Positions 1 to 10,074 of a stretch of 64,000 nt of DNA are shown here, piece after piece. The notes beneath the pieces are model-generated. The model worked only from the letters and a program-made list of their open reading frames with translations, did no database searches and was not told the DNA's origin. Position numbers and translations under genes: made by a program. Numbering within the stretch: position 1 is the stretch's first letter; the number at the start of each line of letters is the position of its first letter. This DNA comes from Azolla caroliniana (Eukaryota; Polypodiophyta): NCBI GenBank assembly GCA_043228905.1, contig JBHGNT010000002.1, forward strand, positions 18,972,001 through 19,036,000. Reading direction: 5' to 3'.

Positions 1-477
1 GTGTCTTTATAAATTGGCTAAGGAGGCCGACTGTGAATTGAGGTCGGGTCGAGTGATAGTGAGGTAGATTAGGCTTCCGACTAGCTGACGATAAAAAGTC
101 GACTCACACTCTTCTGTGCCGGAATCGGCATCTAGCCTTACATTTAAATTGAGAGGGGTGGCGACAGGCTTACACTCTGTCATCCCAAACTTGAAGAGTA
201 GATTGAGGATATAGTGCCGTTGGGAGATCATGATGCCGTCAGGAGTCTGAATTACTTCTATGCCTAGAAAGTAATGCAACTCCTTCATGTCCTTTATGTC
301 AAATTGGCCGGAGAGTAGCCTTTTAGTGTGTTTGATATCCCCGATGTGCTCTCCTCCAACGACCAAGTCGTCCACATAAATTATGATGAATAGGTGTCCT
401 CTAGAGTTGTTCAGGATGAACAAAGAATTGTCAAACTTGGACATTTTGAAGCCGATTTGGTGAAGATAATGGGTTAT
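1..477 (-). pseudogene. C0: copia reverse transcriptase fragment (left part)
   Basis: Central to C-terminal part of a Ty1/copia reverse transcriptase on the minus strand. Visible motifs: the catalytic YVDD (IIYVDDLVVG), KELHYFLGIEV, and SLIYLTITRPDLN. The reading frame enters abruptly at 477, where the C1 LTR begins, and leaves the window at base 1. The preceding N-terminal RT part lies at 49021-49201, past the 3' end of C1, so the two pieces were one gene before C1 inserted. Related to the C1/C5 family by sequence. It is a dead fragment and the oldest element recognised here. Confidence 0.88.
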
Positions 478-896
478 TGTTGAGCAAGCAAGCTCAACCG
501 GATCTGGTTCGGTTGAATAAGCCTGAGCATTATCAGTATTCGGAAACAACCAGATGGATCGGGGAGACGGATCGGAGAGCCGGATTCAAGCGGGAACCAG
601 AAGCCTAGTAGTAGCCTAGACTACTAGGCAATCATTGTCTCATAGTTAGTGTCAGTCGCTCGTATGAGCATTTAAGTACCTGTCAGCCTTTATGGACTTG
701 TATAAACAGTGCTATTATAGCACATTGTATGTACAGAGTTTTAGAGTCATTTTGAATCGATGTTTATGTTCTGCTCTCTCTGTCTCTCCTGCGTATTCTC
801 TGTGTATTAAGCTTCTCCATTAAACCTTCATCTCGTTCTCTATTGCTATCCGGCTTAGTCGGTTCTATCTAACGCTTCCGCACATTTACATTTACA
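478..896 (+). repeat. C1 5' LTR
   Basis: 419-bp LTR starting TGTTGAGCAAGC and ending TTTACA, followed directly by the primer-binding site. A TATAAA stands in 'cttgtataaacagtgc' near 710. It matches the 3' LTR at 48571 but lacks about 25 bp present there (second CCGGAT-rich stretch). Similar LTRs flank C2 (52084 and 63862). Confidence 0.92.
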
Positions 897-914
897 TGGT
901 ATCAAAGCACGAGG
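897..914 (+). other. C1 primer-binding site
   Basis: TGGTATCAAAGCACGAGG immediately follows the LTR. It resembles the initiator tRNA-Met primer site TGGTATCAGAGC of plant copia elements, with one transition (G to A). Confidence 0.85.
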
Positions 915-990
915 GTTGAGAACCTCTGCAGCTAACGCTTGCTTTCATAGACGAACCCTAGAACCCGACAACAACAGACAGCGAGAAGAC

Positions 991-2165
991 ATGGACAAAG
1001 GAATGGTGAGTGCACTTCCAACAAAGAAGCTTGACCGCTGCAACTACGCGCCCTAGTCATACAAGATGCACCAGTACCTGTTGGGGCATGGATATTGGAG
1101 CTTTGTGGAAGGAAGGAACGAGGTAGCGCCAGAGCTGGCACACAATGACTTTCCGGTATGGGAGCAAGGAGCGAGCCGAGTATTGTACTACCTCGCGTCC
1201 TGTGTTCACGACCAGATGCTCGGCTACATAGAGGATGCGAAAACGCCGAAGGAGGCCTGGGGAAATCTGAGGAAGATTTTCGCCGCGAGTACCACAGCTC
1301 GTAAGTTGGAGCTCCGACAAGGGCTGAACAACATCCGGCAATGAGACATGTCAGTTATGGACTACACCACCAAGATAAAGGAGATTTGTGACGTGCTCGG
1401 CTCCATCAATGTGACGGTGGATGAAAATGAGATGGTCCAAATCATAGTATGAACTATACGAACCATACGTGCATTCGCATTCGTGAATGGTTCAATCATT
1501 CGTGTAAGAAAAACACCCTCAAAGAATGATAAATACCATACTTTTGGATTAACTATTTATATGAGGTAAATAAGCCTATAAAATGGAAAAAAACAAAAAA
1601 AATCATTCAAAAAATGGGAAAAAAGAAAAAAGAAAACACAAGAATGTTTGAATAACATTTGCATTTGTTTTCCAACATAGGAAAACGAATGTTATGCTAG
1701 ACGAACATGAATTTTACGTACTATGGTCCAAATCTGCCTCGATGGTCTAGCGCAAAGGTACGGGCCAATCCGGACGGCGATCTGCACCCGAGAGAAGCCA
1801 CCGTCCTTCTTCGACTTACAATCAATGTTGATGGTCGAAGAAAACCACGTGAGCGGGTCGAGGACCACTCAATTAGACAACCGGATGTTGTACACGGAGT
1901 CGGATCTACCCCGTGGACGTGGAGGACGAGGTGGGTCGGCACGCAATGGAGACGACTGGCTAGAGCAAGACCGAAGGCACAGAGGTAGTGTCGACAACAG
2001 TTATGGACCCTCCACAAGCAGGGGGAGTCAAAGCGGCGCCGGAAGCCGGCAAGGAAAAGCCGACACGGAATGTTGGTATTGTGGCAAAAAGGGCCATAGG
2101 GAAAGCGGGTACTGGAAGAAGCTTCGGACAAATCCGGATCCAGCAAATCCGGTCGGGAAAACCGG
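991..2165 (+). pseudogene. C1 gag (interrupted)
   Basis: Copia gag of the UBN2/Retrotran_gag_2 type. ATG at 991 (MDKGMVSALPTKKLD), same start as the intact-looking sister at 52570. Stops: TAG at about 1054 where C2 has Trp, and TGA at 1342 where C2/C5 have Arg, both simple transitions. The frame is broken at 1443 by a 279-bp insertion and resumes at 1735 (CLDGLAQRYGPIRT). A zinc knuckle follows at about 2080-2120 (CWYCGKKGHRESGY), its last Cys changed to Tyr. The coding sequence is cut again at 2166 by a solo LTR. Confidence 0.87.
1444..1722. mobile_element. Short non-coding insertion in C1 gag, MITE-like
   Basis: A 279-bp AT-rich stretch interrupts the gag frame. The 12 bases ATGGTCCAAATC occur on both sides (1432-1443 and 1723-1734), and removing one copy plus the insert restores gag. 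The ends show weak inverted similarity (AGTATG near the left end; AGTACG reading inward from the right). No ORF, LTR or poly(A). It fits a small DNA transposon derivative with a long target duplication (MULE-like) best, but the terminal repeats are too poor to classify. Confidence 0.55.
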
Positions 2166-2887
2166 TGTCGTGCCTTTCGGCTCCGGATCGTTGCGTGAGT
2201 CGGGTGGGAACCGCCGAGGTTTTGGACTAGGAGGAAGAAAAATACAAATAAGGCTAGTAAAGAATAGGTTTAAAGAGTTATAAGATAAGAATCTTGTGAA
2301 TCCCACGAGTTTAGTATATTTAGTCAATATTTAGGTAGTAAGAGAGAATTATTTTAGCAAATTCGTGAATCCCACGAATATTTTAGATTGATTGATCATT
2401 ATAGAAAAATAATCAACAAAAACTACAATGTGCTCCCCATCCTTATATAGTGATGGGAGAGACTAAGCATAGCTACATGCTTTTTTTCTAATATGTTCAT
2501 GTACACTAAATGTACATGTGATGCTTTTCTAATCCTTGCTTTTATTTGCTAAATATAGTGCTCATGCACGCTAGATGTGCATGAGTCACTTTTTAGTTGC
2601 TTGCGTTTTTCTATAAAATATTCACGCACTCTAAAAATGCATGATTTACCTTTTAATAAAGGTAGGCACAAATAAAGCATTTATAGTTATTAAATCTATT
2701 TATAGAACACTAAAGATAAGGTAGCATAATGGTAAAGTTGAGGTTTGGTAGTGTGGAGGTATAAGGTTTGAATCTTGCCTTATGCATGTGATAAATATTT
2801 TGATATTTTATTTATTTATTTATATGTATCTAAAATCGGATATATTATTTTATGGTTTTCACGTAGTGTGTGGAATACACTACAACA
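2166..2887 (-). repeat. Solo LTR of the gypsy A type (X1)
   Basis: About 722 bp, from TGTCGTGCC to CTACAACA, flanked by CCGG on both sides (2162-2165 and 2888-2891), a 4-bp target duplication. Homologous to the LTRs of element A (4443-5167 and 10075-11296). In A, the coding sense is opposite to plus, so sense here is minus. Contents in plus order: GGACTAGGAGG box; hairpins at 2498-2518 and 2563-2583; tRNA-like A and B boxes at about 2722-2780; terminal hairpin at 2863-2883. It splits the C1 gag just after the zinc knuckle. Confidence 0.85.
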
Positions 2888-2891
2888 CCGG

Positions 2892-3639
2892 CAAAGCTCG
2901 CACTATGTGGAAGGATCAGAAGGATTCGGGACCGGTAAAGGGCCAACCTTCGTGATGAAGCACAAGGCTAACTCGATGAAGAAGACTACTTCCAAATCAG
3001 AGGAAGTATGATATGTTAATTCCGAAGCGTCCAATCACATGACAAGCCATGAAGAGTGGTTCTCTTTTTTGGAAAAACCGGAACAATTGGGGATTGTCGA
3101 AACCGGAGACGACCCCCTCACCCGATTGTGCATGTCGGAGAAGTCCCTTTAAGCCATGTCGGACAAAAGGGGAAGCTAATGAATGTACTACATGTATCGA
3201 CTATCACAAAGAACCTGTTATCGGTCGGACAAATCGTCGACTAGGGAATGCAGGTGCGGTTTACGCACCTCGAGTGCTTCATCGAGGAAGAAGGCCGGAT
3301 AATCGCGCAAGGGCGCAGGGAAGGCAGGATGTTCATCCTCAACACCAATGACGTTGGTACCGCCATGTTTGCCAAAGGGTAGAAGGTCGAGTTAGACATC
3401 GACCTGTGGCACAAGTGGATCGACCACGTCAATTACCGGAGGCTTCAAGACCTGCAATCGAAACAAGTTGTGTTCGGATTGCTGAAATTCAGTGGACGGT
3501 AGGCCCGAATATGTGAAGCCTAACAACTCGGGAAGCAACACCGGCTTCCATTCCCCATCGAACGAAACCAGAGCTGTAACAAGCTTGACCTAATCCATTT
3601 GGATGTACGGGGACCGACACATAATGTTAGTCTTGATGG
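2892..3639 (+). pseudogene. C1 protease and integrase N-terminal part
   Basis: Continuation of C1 after the solo LTR. It encodes the gag tail (VMKHKANSMKK) and the protease region. The usual copia motif WYVDSGASNHM reads YVNSEASNHM here, losing both the catalytic Asp and the Gly. Then follow AEV..VPLSH-like repeats, the integrase GAG-pre region (HVNYRRLQDLQSKQVV) and the start of the integrase core. Several frameshifts and stops are present. It ends at 3639 where G1 inserted. The homologous intact order is seen in C2 at 53500-54220. Confidence 0.82.
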
Positions 3640-4090
3640 TGTCATGATATGGCAAGACTCGAACCCATGACCTTATGTTATATGGGTCGAGCTCTTGACT
3701 ATTATACTATCTATTGTAATACGTTAGATATTATTTTCATTTAAGTTTTATTATAGGAAATTAATGTATATTCCAAATTTCTCTAGAACATTCTAGAAGT
3801 TTCAGGACTCTTCCTGAGAACACTATAAAAGGAGGCACAAGGCATTATGTTGAACCAAATTGGTTTAACGTCAGTTTTAAGCCTCATAGCCATTTTGTAC
3901 TTACTCTTCATATAATATATCATCTATTATCATCATCTCTCTCTCTCTCTCTCTCGTCCTCGCTCTCTCTCTCTCTCTCCTCTTCTCTCTCCCTCTCTTG
4001 GGAGTCTTACGTAGTCTTGTCCTCTTAGTACTAATAGTACTTCCCTTCTCCAGTACTAATTCTCTCTCTGTTTTAGTACTATTCCTGACA
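3640..4090 (+). repeat. G1 5' LTR
   Basis: 451 bp, TGTCATGATATGG to TTCCTGACA, with CACTATAAAAGGAGG (TATA box) at about 3821-3835, then a CT-rich tract at 3935-4000. The first 75 bp contain, on the minus strand, a tRNA-like pair of boxes (see separate entry). No clear primer-binding site follows (GTTTGAACCAATTT). Confidence 0.9.
3645..3720 (-). other. tRNA-like segment in the G1 5' LTR (antisense)
   Basis: Read on the minus strand, this stretch has TAGTATAATAG, close to a Pol III A box, then GGGTTCGAGTC, a near-perfect B box, about 40 bases apart. The 3' LTR copy (21382-21457) has the better A box TGGTATAATGG. The rest does not fold as a full tRNA by eye. It is a tRNA-derived relic rather than a gene. 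Confidence 0.5.
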
Positions 4091-4159
4091 GTTTGAACCA
4101 ATTTTCCTCTAGTCTTCTTTTCGGTTTCCCTCATCCTCTTACCCCTTTTTTCCAATACT

Positions 4160-4442
4160 ATGGCTACTGTTAGCGCCCAAGAATATCAAATCGTTTTCTC
4201 CGAGCTACAGGGTCTAAAAGAAAATTTTGTTGCCTTGGAACAAGAAAACCAACGATTGTTAGGGGATTTTCAACAAATCGCTCTAGAAAAACAGCAAACG
4301 CAGCAACAACAACATGGGGAGTTAGCATTACGTGTACAACAACTCGAAGCAACCATCGTAGCGTTGCAACAACAAGGATCAAGTCCCCAAGGATTTCATA
4401 AAGAGCCCAAGATTGGACTTCCTGTGAAATTCGATGGAACGT
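4160..4442 (+). pseudogene. G1 gag N-terminal part
   Basis: ATG at 4160 (MATVSAQEYQIVFSELQGL). A Gln-rich coiled-coil stretch (about residues 10-75, LEQENQRL ... QQQQHGELALRVQQLEATI) is followed by KIGLPVKFDGT, the start of the gypsy gag core. The frame is cut at 4442 by element A and resumes at 11297 with RSQFRGFLN, so residues FDGT and RSQFRG were contiguous. The TATA box lies about 335 bp upstream, in the LTR. Confidence 0.88.
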
Positions 4443-5167
4443 TGTCGTGCCTTTCGGCTCCGGATTGTTACGTGAGTCGGGCGGGAACCACTGAGGTTTT
4501 GGACTAGGAGAAAAGAAAATTCTAAGGCAATTAAGAATATGAAATATATTGTAAGAAAGAAAGATATGAAAAACTCGTGAATCCCACGAGTATAGTGTAT
4601 TAGTGAGTACTCAGATTAAGAGAGAAAAATAGTTAGCAAATTCATAAATCCCACGAATATATTATATTAATCAATCATTGTAAAATAACCAACAACCTTA
4701 TACATATTTCTCTCCTCCTTATATAAGGATGGGAGAGGCTAAGCATGTCTTCCTGCTTTCCCTAAAAGTGCTCATGCACACTAAATGTGCATGTGATGCT
4801 TTTTTTTAACCTTTTATTTGCTAAATATAGTGCTCATGCACGTTAGATGTGCATGAGTAATATTTTATTGGTTTACATTTTTCTTATAAATAAAATATTC
4901 ACGTACTCTAAAAATGCATGACTTACCTTTTTAATAAAGGTAGGCGTAAATAAGGTCTTATAGGTATTAAATCTATATTTAGAATGCTAAGGATAAGTTA
5001 GTACAATGGTAAGGTTGGGGTTTGTCTACGTGGAGGTACAGGGTTTGAATCATGCCCTATGCATGTAATAAATATATTTTTAATATTTTATTTTATTTAT
5101 TATACGTACTTTAAATCGGATATAGTATATTACATATTTCACATAGTGTGTGATTCATACTACGACA
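4443..5167 (-). repeat. A 3' LTR (X2)
   Basis: 725 bp, plus-strand ends TGTCGTGCC and CTACGACA. On the sense (minus) strand it follows the polypurine tract directly. It contains the palindrome CCTTATATAAGG at 4717-4728, hairpins at 4773-4793, 4835-4855 and 5143-5163, and a plus-strand tRNA-like box pair at about 4995-5055. Full-length copies X1 and X4 confirm its limits. Confidence 0.85.
4990..5060 (+). other. tRNA-like segment in the A-type LTR
   Basis: TTAGTACAATGGTAAGG resembles a Pol III A box and GGGTTTGAATC resembles a B box, spaced about 36 bases. Copies in X1 (about 2722-2780: TAGCATAATGGTAA and GGTTTGAATC) and in X3 keep both boxes. Orientation is antisense to element A. Likely a tRNA-derived insertion inside the LTR. 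Confidence 0.45.
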
Positions 5168-5181
5168 CTCGCCCCCTCCGA
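5168..5181 (-). other. A polypurine tract
   Basis: On the minus strand CGGAGGGGGCGAG lies immediately upstream of the 3' LTR. Element B has the analogous TAGGTGGGGGCGGA at 41461-41474. This is the expected plus-strand primer site. Confidence 0.8.
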
Positions 5182-5223
5182 ACCTGCTCATCCTCCGATA
5201 TGTGCCGAAGTCCCCGATGCTTG

Positions 5224-6579
5224 CTATTCACCTTCATTTGAAGCTTCCTCCGATTCTCCCCTTAAGTCGACTATGAGTTGTAATCCACTTTCTTCGCTTT
5301 CCGCATCACCGCGATCTTCGTCTGATTGCTCCTCCTTGTCGGTCTTGTCTAGGATCACATAGGGTTCTTCATCAGTCCGCTTCTTGAAAATCTTCACCCG
5401 TTTCTTGGCTATAGGCAGTCGTAGCATCGTTCCATCCAACTCGCATAGTAGGTAAGTTCCATTGTCGAAAACTTTCCGAACCTCGTATGGCCCGAACCAC
5501 CTTTTCGCGAACTTCCGCATCGTTGTATGCTGATGATCCAAACTACTGTCGTAGACAATCACCCAATCTCCTTCTTCAATCTTCCGCGGTCATAGTCGGT
5601 GCTTTGTGTCGAACCGGCTTTTATCCCGAAATCACGCTTCTTGTTGTCAGCGTATTGCTTTTGCTATGTCTTCTGGTCTTCCCTCTAGTTGTCGTATCCG
5701 GACAGCTAATAGTTCTTCCCGGCTCATCTCTTCCTTCCACGGTAGCACTGTCCATGTCGCGATCGCGGTTTCTGTTGGCATTACCGGTGCTTGTCCGGTC
5801 ATGAGTTCTGCCCGCATGTAACCGGGTACGGATCTATGCGTCGTCCAATCCGCCCATAGTGCATATGGAAGCATCTGCGGCCAATCCTTCACCCTTCCAT
5901 CGCATGCCTTCGCAAGTGCTTTGACAATCGGACTCTGTCCTCGTTTGATCTTCATGTTGGCTCCCGGATTGTATGTTGTTGTCAGTGTTAACCGAGCTCC
6001 ATGTTTGGCAAAGAATCCCCAATCTTTGTCAGAGTCAAGTTCTCCCCGATCCGCAATCACTTGTCCTACGCACCCGTACATGCAAAACACCACCTCCAAA
6101 AGAAATTGGCATACCACAGAACACGTTTTCCTTCGTAGTGCTCGACCTTCTACTTGGTTTGTGAGATCTTCCCGAGCTAACACCAAGTACTTCTTTTGTC
6201 CGATCTCGGTTGGCATGGCTACAATGTCGACCATCCACTTGAAGTTGATTGTCGGTGAAAATGTCGGATGTAATTCATCTCGGTGTCAAATCCCGGAGTA
6301 GACTTGACACTTCTCACAGCTTCCCGTGAACTCCGCTACATCTTTGTACATATTCTTCCACCAATATTTTTGTTTGATTTTCACAAAAGTTGCCCATGTT
6401 CCTCGATGTCCAGCCCAATCGGATTCATGAAAGTCGGATATTATCCGGTTTTGTTGCTCTTTCATCCAGACTACCCGAAGTGGTATTCCATCCGGTCTTT
6501 TCGGCTCCCTCCATATTAATCCATTTTTCAAGAAGAACTTTCGGACTTGTCGCTTCTCCTTCAACTTCTCGAATGTACG
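5224..6579 (-). pseudogene. A integrase
   Basis: Gypsy integrase on the minus strand, ending with TAG at 5224. From N to C: a zinc-binding domain (HESDWAGHRGTW ... CEKCQVY, about 6300-6579); catalytic core with WMVDIVAMP and IADRGELD; C-terminal GPY/F motif RWFGPYEV (about 5490) and an acidic tail. At the third catalytic position B has VERG (Glu) but A has IKRG (Lys), so it would be inactive. Frameshifts occur near 6240 and 5600. No chromodomain. Confidence 0.85.
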
Positions 6580-7575
6580 TCCCGGGACGTCCCACCAGTA
6601 CTTCTCCTTCAGCTTCTCGAATGTGGCCCACGTTCCGCGGTGCCCGGCCCAGGGACTCTCGTGAAATGCTGCCAGTAATTCCTCCTGTTCTTCTTTCTTT
6701 GCCACTACTCGAAGCGGGATGTCGTTTCTTTTCTTTGGATGCCTCCATATGCACCTGTCCCGTAGGAAGAATCGGTATGCCTTCTTCCGTACCCGGCTCG
6801 CCTCTTCACTTGTCCACGCTGCGTCCGGTGTCATCGCCTGTAGGAACCTCCCGATTCGGAGCCACTCCCCGTCGTACCTACTTTCGTCGAATTCGTTAAG
6901 CGTCGGAGTGTCCCCTTCCCTCGTCGTCACGTTAGCCGACCCGAAGAAGTCCTCGCCGACTTCTTCATCATCCGAAACCATGCCGTCTTCGTCGTTGAAC
7001 CTCGCTCTTGAAAGCATGTCGGCCATGGCGTTATCCTTTCTGGAGATGTGTCGTATCTCTAGGTTCAGGGACTTAATGTACGCTATCCACTAGAGCATTG
7101 CTAGGTCCGGCGTCGTGCATCTGGAAACCATGCCGAGTATCGACAGGCAGTCCATCTCGATTATTACCTCCGTCCCGATCAGGTAGTCCCTGTCGGCCTT
7201 GACTACCGAAACGATACCCCATAGTTCGCGCTTGACTTGGGCATATCCTCGGTGCCGCTCGCTCAATACCTTCACCCCGAACCGGATCGGGAACCATACG
7301 CCATCCTCGTCCTCCTGGTTGATCACCCACCCGATCCCGGTCGGGCTCGTGTCCATTGTCACGTAGATGGGGACTTCCTTGTCGTAAACCACTTTACGGA
7401 GAGCTGGCGCTACCATAAGCGCCTCCTTTACTCTCCGGACTGACTCCGGACCGACTCCGTGTGCTCCATCATCCACTCAAAGCTACGCCCCCTTTTCAAT
7501 AGTCCGTAGAGGGGTTCCACGACATGTGTGTAGTGCGGGATCCAGATGTGGTAGAACCAATGCACGTCCCGACTC
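6580..7575 (-). pseudogene. B-like RNase H and integrase zinc-domain segment inside A
   Basis: About 1 kb more similar to element B than the surrounding A sequence. It begins with the RT tail (WIPHY..HVVEPLYGLL near 7510-7560). RNase H follows (VTMDTSPTGIGWVINQ, KRELWGIVS, IIEMDC, MADMLSRARF), then the integrase zinc domain (FHESPWAGHRGTW) with the linker KYWWDVPG. All of these also occur in flanking A sequence, so the segment duplicates them. It appears to be an insertion or recombination product between two family members. Confidence 0.72.
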
Positions 7576-8998
7576 TCTTTTCTTTATCGTTCGTTGATAC
7601 CTCGATCTCTTGTAGCATCTTCCCGATCGTCAAGCTTTCTCCCTCATATTCTTCTTCTCGGAATTCTCGGATTACGTTTGCTCGGCATATGTGCTCTGAA
7701 GCAAAGTAGTCTTCAGAAACTTCTTCATTATTGGATTCGGCTATGTCGTCTCCGAACTGAGCTCTTGATAGCATATCCGCTACCGCTTTGTCTTTTTTGG
7801 AGATGTGTCGTACGTCCGGGTTAAGCAACTTAACATATGCAATCCATCTTAGCATAGCCACATCCGGTATCGTGCAACACCGCATCATCCCGAGTATCGA
7901 AAGACAATCCGTTTTGATCACTACTTCGGCTCTGATCAAATAATCTCGATTCGATTCGATTGCCGACACGACTCCCTATAATTCTCTTTTGACTTGTGCA
8001 TACTCGTGTCGCCTTTCGTTGAGAAACTTTGCTCCGAATCAAATCGGATATCGCGAACCATCCGGATCGGCTTGATTGATGACCCATCCGATTCCGGTTG
8101 GACTTGTGTCAACCGTTACTATGATCGGTCGGTCATAGTTTGGCTTCTTTAGTGCTTTTGCCCTTCGTAGTGATTTCTTGAGCTTCTTCACAGCTTTGGT
8201 ATGCTCCGGTTTGCATTCGAACTTCTTACCCTTTCGCAACAAGTGATAGAGTGGGTCTGCAATATGTGCATAGTGCGGAATCCATATGCGGTAGAATGCA
8301 CACGCTTCGAGAAACCTTCGGACTTCGAATTGTGACTCGCAGATTTCTTTCATAGCTTGAATCGCATCGATCTTGGTCGGTGACGGTCTTCGGCCGTAGG
8401 GCCCACATAGATGTCCGACTACCAATATCTCTTCTTGCCCGAATGTTGATTTCTCCTCGGAAAGTGTTAGGTGCACATCTTCTAACTTTCGAAGCACTTT
8501 CTCGCAATCGCGAATATGGTCGACTACGAACTTTCGGCATCCTCGATCATCCATAATTTCATCTTTTTCTTCTACCGCGCATCCTTTCGGCATTGTCTCA
8601 TCCATGAAGACATGTCCGATATCCACGGACTTCCAAAGTGTCGGATCTCCCGAGACTTCTTTCCTCTTTTGTTCGCTATTGGCGGGTAGTGGTCCCGCGG
8701 CCGGTTTCACCTTCTTCTCCACGGTCTTGTATTTCGTACTTACCATTGCTTCTTCTTTGTGGAGCGCATCTAACCCCATTTTTGCAATGATCTCGTACAT
8801 CTCGACCGATTCCACTGGAATTACCCGGTTTCCCTGGCTTGTATCTTCTGCGAGCTCTTCAAGCCGTTGTAGCATGCTCCCATAGAACACTTCTTCGACT
8901 ATTCCCACGATTTCTTCGTCTTCTTTTATTATTGATGCCGCCCGTAACTTATCCTCCACTTTTCGGTATTCTTTCTTCATTCCTCCAGTTACGGCCGT
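7576..8998 (-). pseudogene. A RT with internal deletion, plus RNase H
   Basis: Start of ORF2. The RT N-terminal region (VSTKYKTVEKKVKPAAGPLP, about 8700-8760) runs to GHVFMDETM, then jumps directly to PKGCAVEEKDE. B has about 220 residues between these points, including the catalytic FLDD, so RT activity is deleted. The RT thumb follows (LVVGHLCGPYGRRPSP, FLEACAFYRIWIPHY), then RNase H (VDTSPTGIGWVINQ, TDCLSILGM, ADMLSRAQF). Two stops have sense counterparts in B: TGA at 8039 (Arg) and TAG at about 7970 (Trp). Confidence 0.83.
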
Positions 8999-9114
8999 GT
9001 ACGTGGATGCCCCATCCGGACCGATTCGTACTTGTTTTGCTTTGAGAGTTTTCTTCCTGTGTGGGGTATCAGGGCTTCTCGGACTATCACTTCCCCACTC
9101 CGCAACAATCCACT

Positions 9115-10074
9115 CTAAAAATCCATTCTTGTTTGGGACAAGAGCTCTCTCTTGTTCCTTTCATGATTTTCCGGCACCGTTAGGAATTGGACGGATTTCC
9201 CTCCGTTTTGGCTCTGAATTCGTGCAAAAGCCGCACTGCTATCGAGCACCTTCGTCTCCATCCGTGAAGCCGTGATAAAGGGTTGCCCGAGGATCACGGA
9301 GTGTGAGACCTCGTCTTGTACGAAGAAAATTTGGTCGATCTCGACATCCCCAATCTTCATCGTCACATCCGGACAAGCCGCAAATAGATCTTCCATTGCT
9401 TTAGTGGCCGCCCGGATCTTCCATCCATGATTGGTGTTAATAGGCCACTTCCCCTTTCGGTAGAACTCCTTAGACATCAAATTGATCTCCGATCCGTGAT
9501 CAATCAATGCTAGCACGGGCTCTTTGATGTTGCCGATTCGGACCGGAGTCTTGGTAGTTGCACGCGCCTGGTGTGGCTTTGTATAGTGGGAATTCAGAAT
9601 CTCATCCTCCACTTTGGTGTCATTCATCGGAACGGTATTTGCATTCACCATCGATGCATTTTCCTCCGTAGTTTGTCTTTTCCTTTTCACGAGATACACA
9701 AGAAGATCATTGAACTCCTTTGTTGCTATTCCGAGTAGTTCCCGAAGCGAAAAATCTACCCGGTTGTCGAGGATTCTCTCCTCGAACACCTTCTTTATGT
9801 CCGTTCGTTGCTCGATGTCCGAAGCGTGTTTGAATGTCGGAATTGTTTTTCTTTTCCCTCTTCTGTCGGAGTTCCAGCTCTCCGGTGTCTTCGATGGTCC
9901 GGCCGCATCCTCCGTGCGTCGTCACTTCTCGTCCACATACACCTCATGTAATTGACATAGGACGCTATTCTTATCGACGGGGCACTCCCATCCCGTAGCT
10001 TCCTAGATGCCTTCCGCGGTGCTTCGGATCTCGTTGGAGTCGGTTTTCTTAGTGTTTTCTAGCACTTTCGGCCA
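9115..10074 (-). pseudogene. A ORF1 remnant: gag tail and retroviral-type protease
   Basis: Minus-strand remnant of ORF1, N-terminally deleted at 10074. It contains the region KKVFEERILDNRVDFSLREL and the protease ALIDHGSEINLMS, then FFVQDEVSHSVILGQPF. The active-site motif is D-H-G-S rather than D-S/T-G, as in B. It ends with MDF and a stop at about 9115-9117; B ORF1 ends with EDF and a stop at the aligned position. No ATG survives. Confidence 0.82.

Noticed and set aside
3640-3720. Functional tRNA gene in the G1 LTR
   Set aside because: Box motifs are good, but acceptor and anticodon stems do not pair by eye and the copy lies in a dead LTR.
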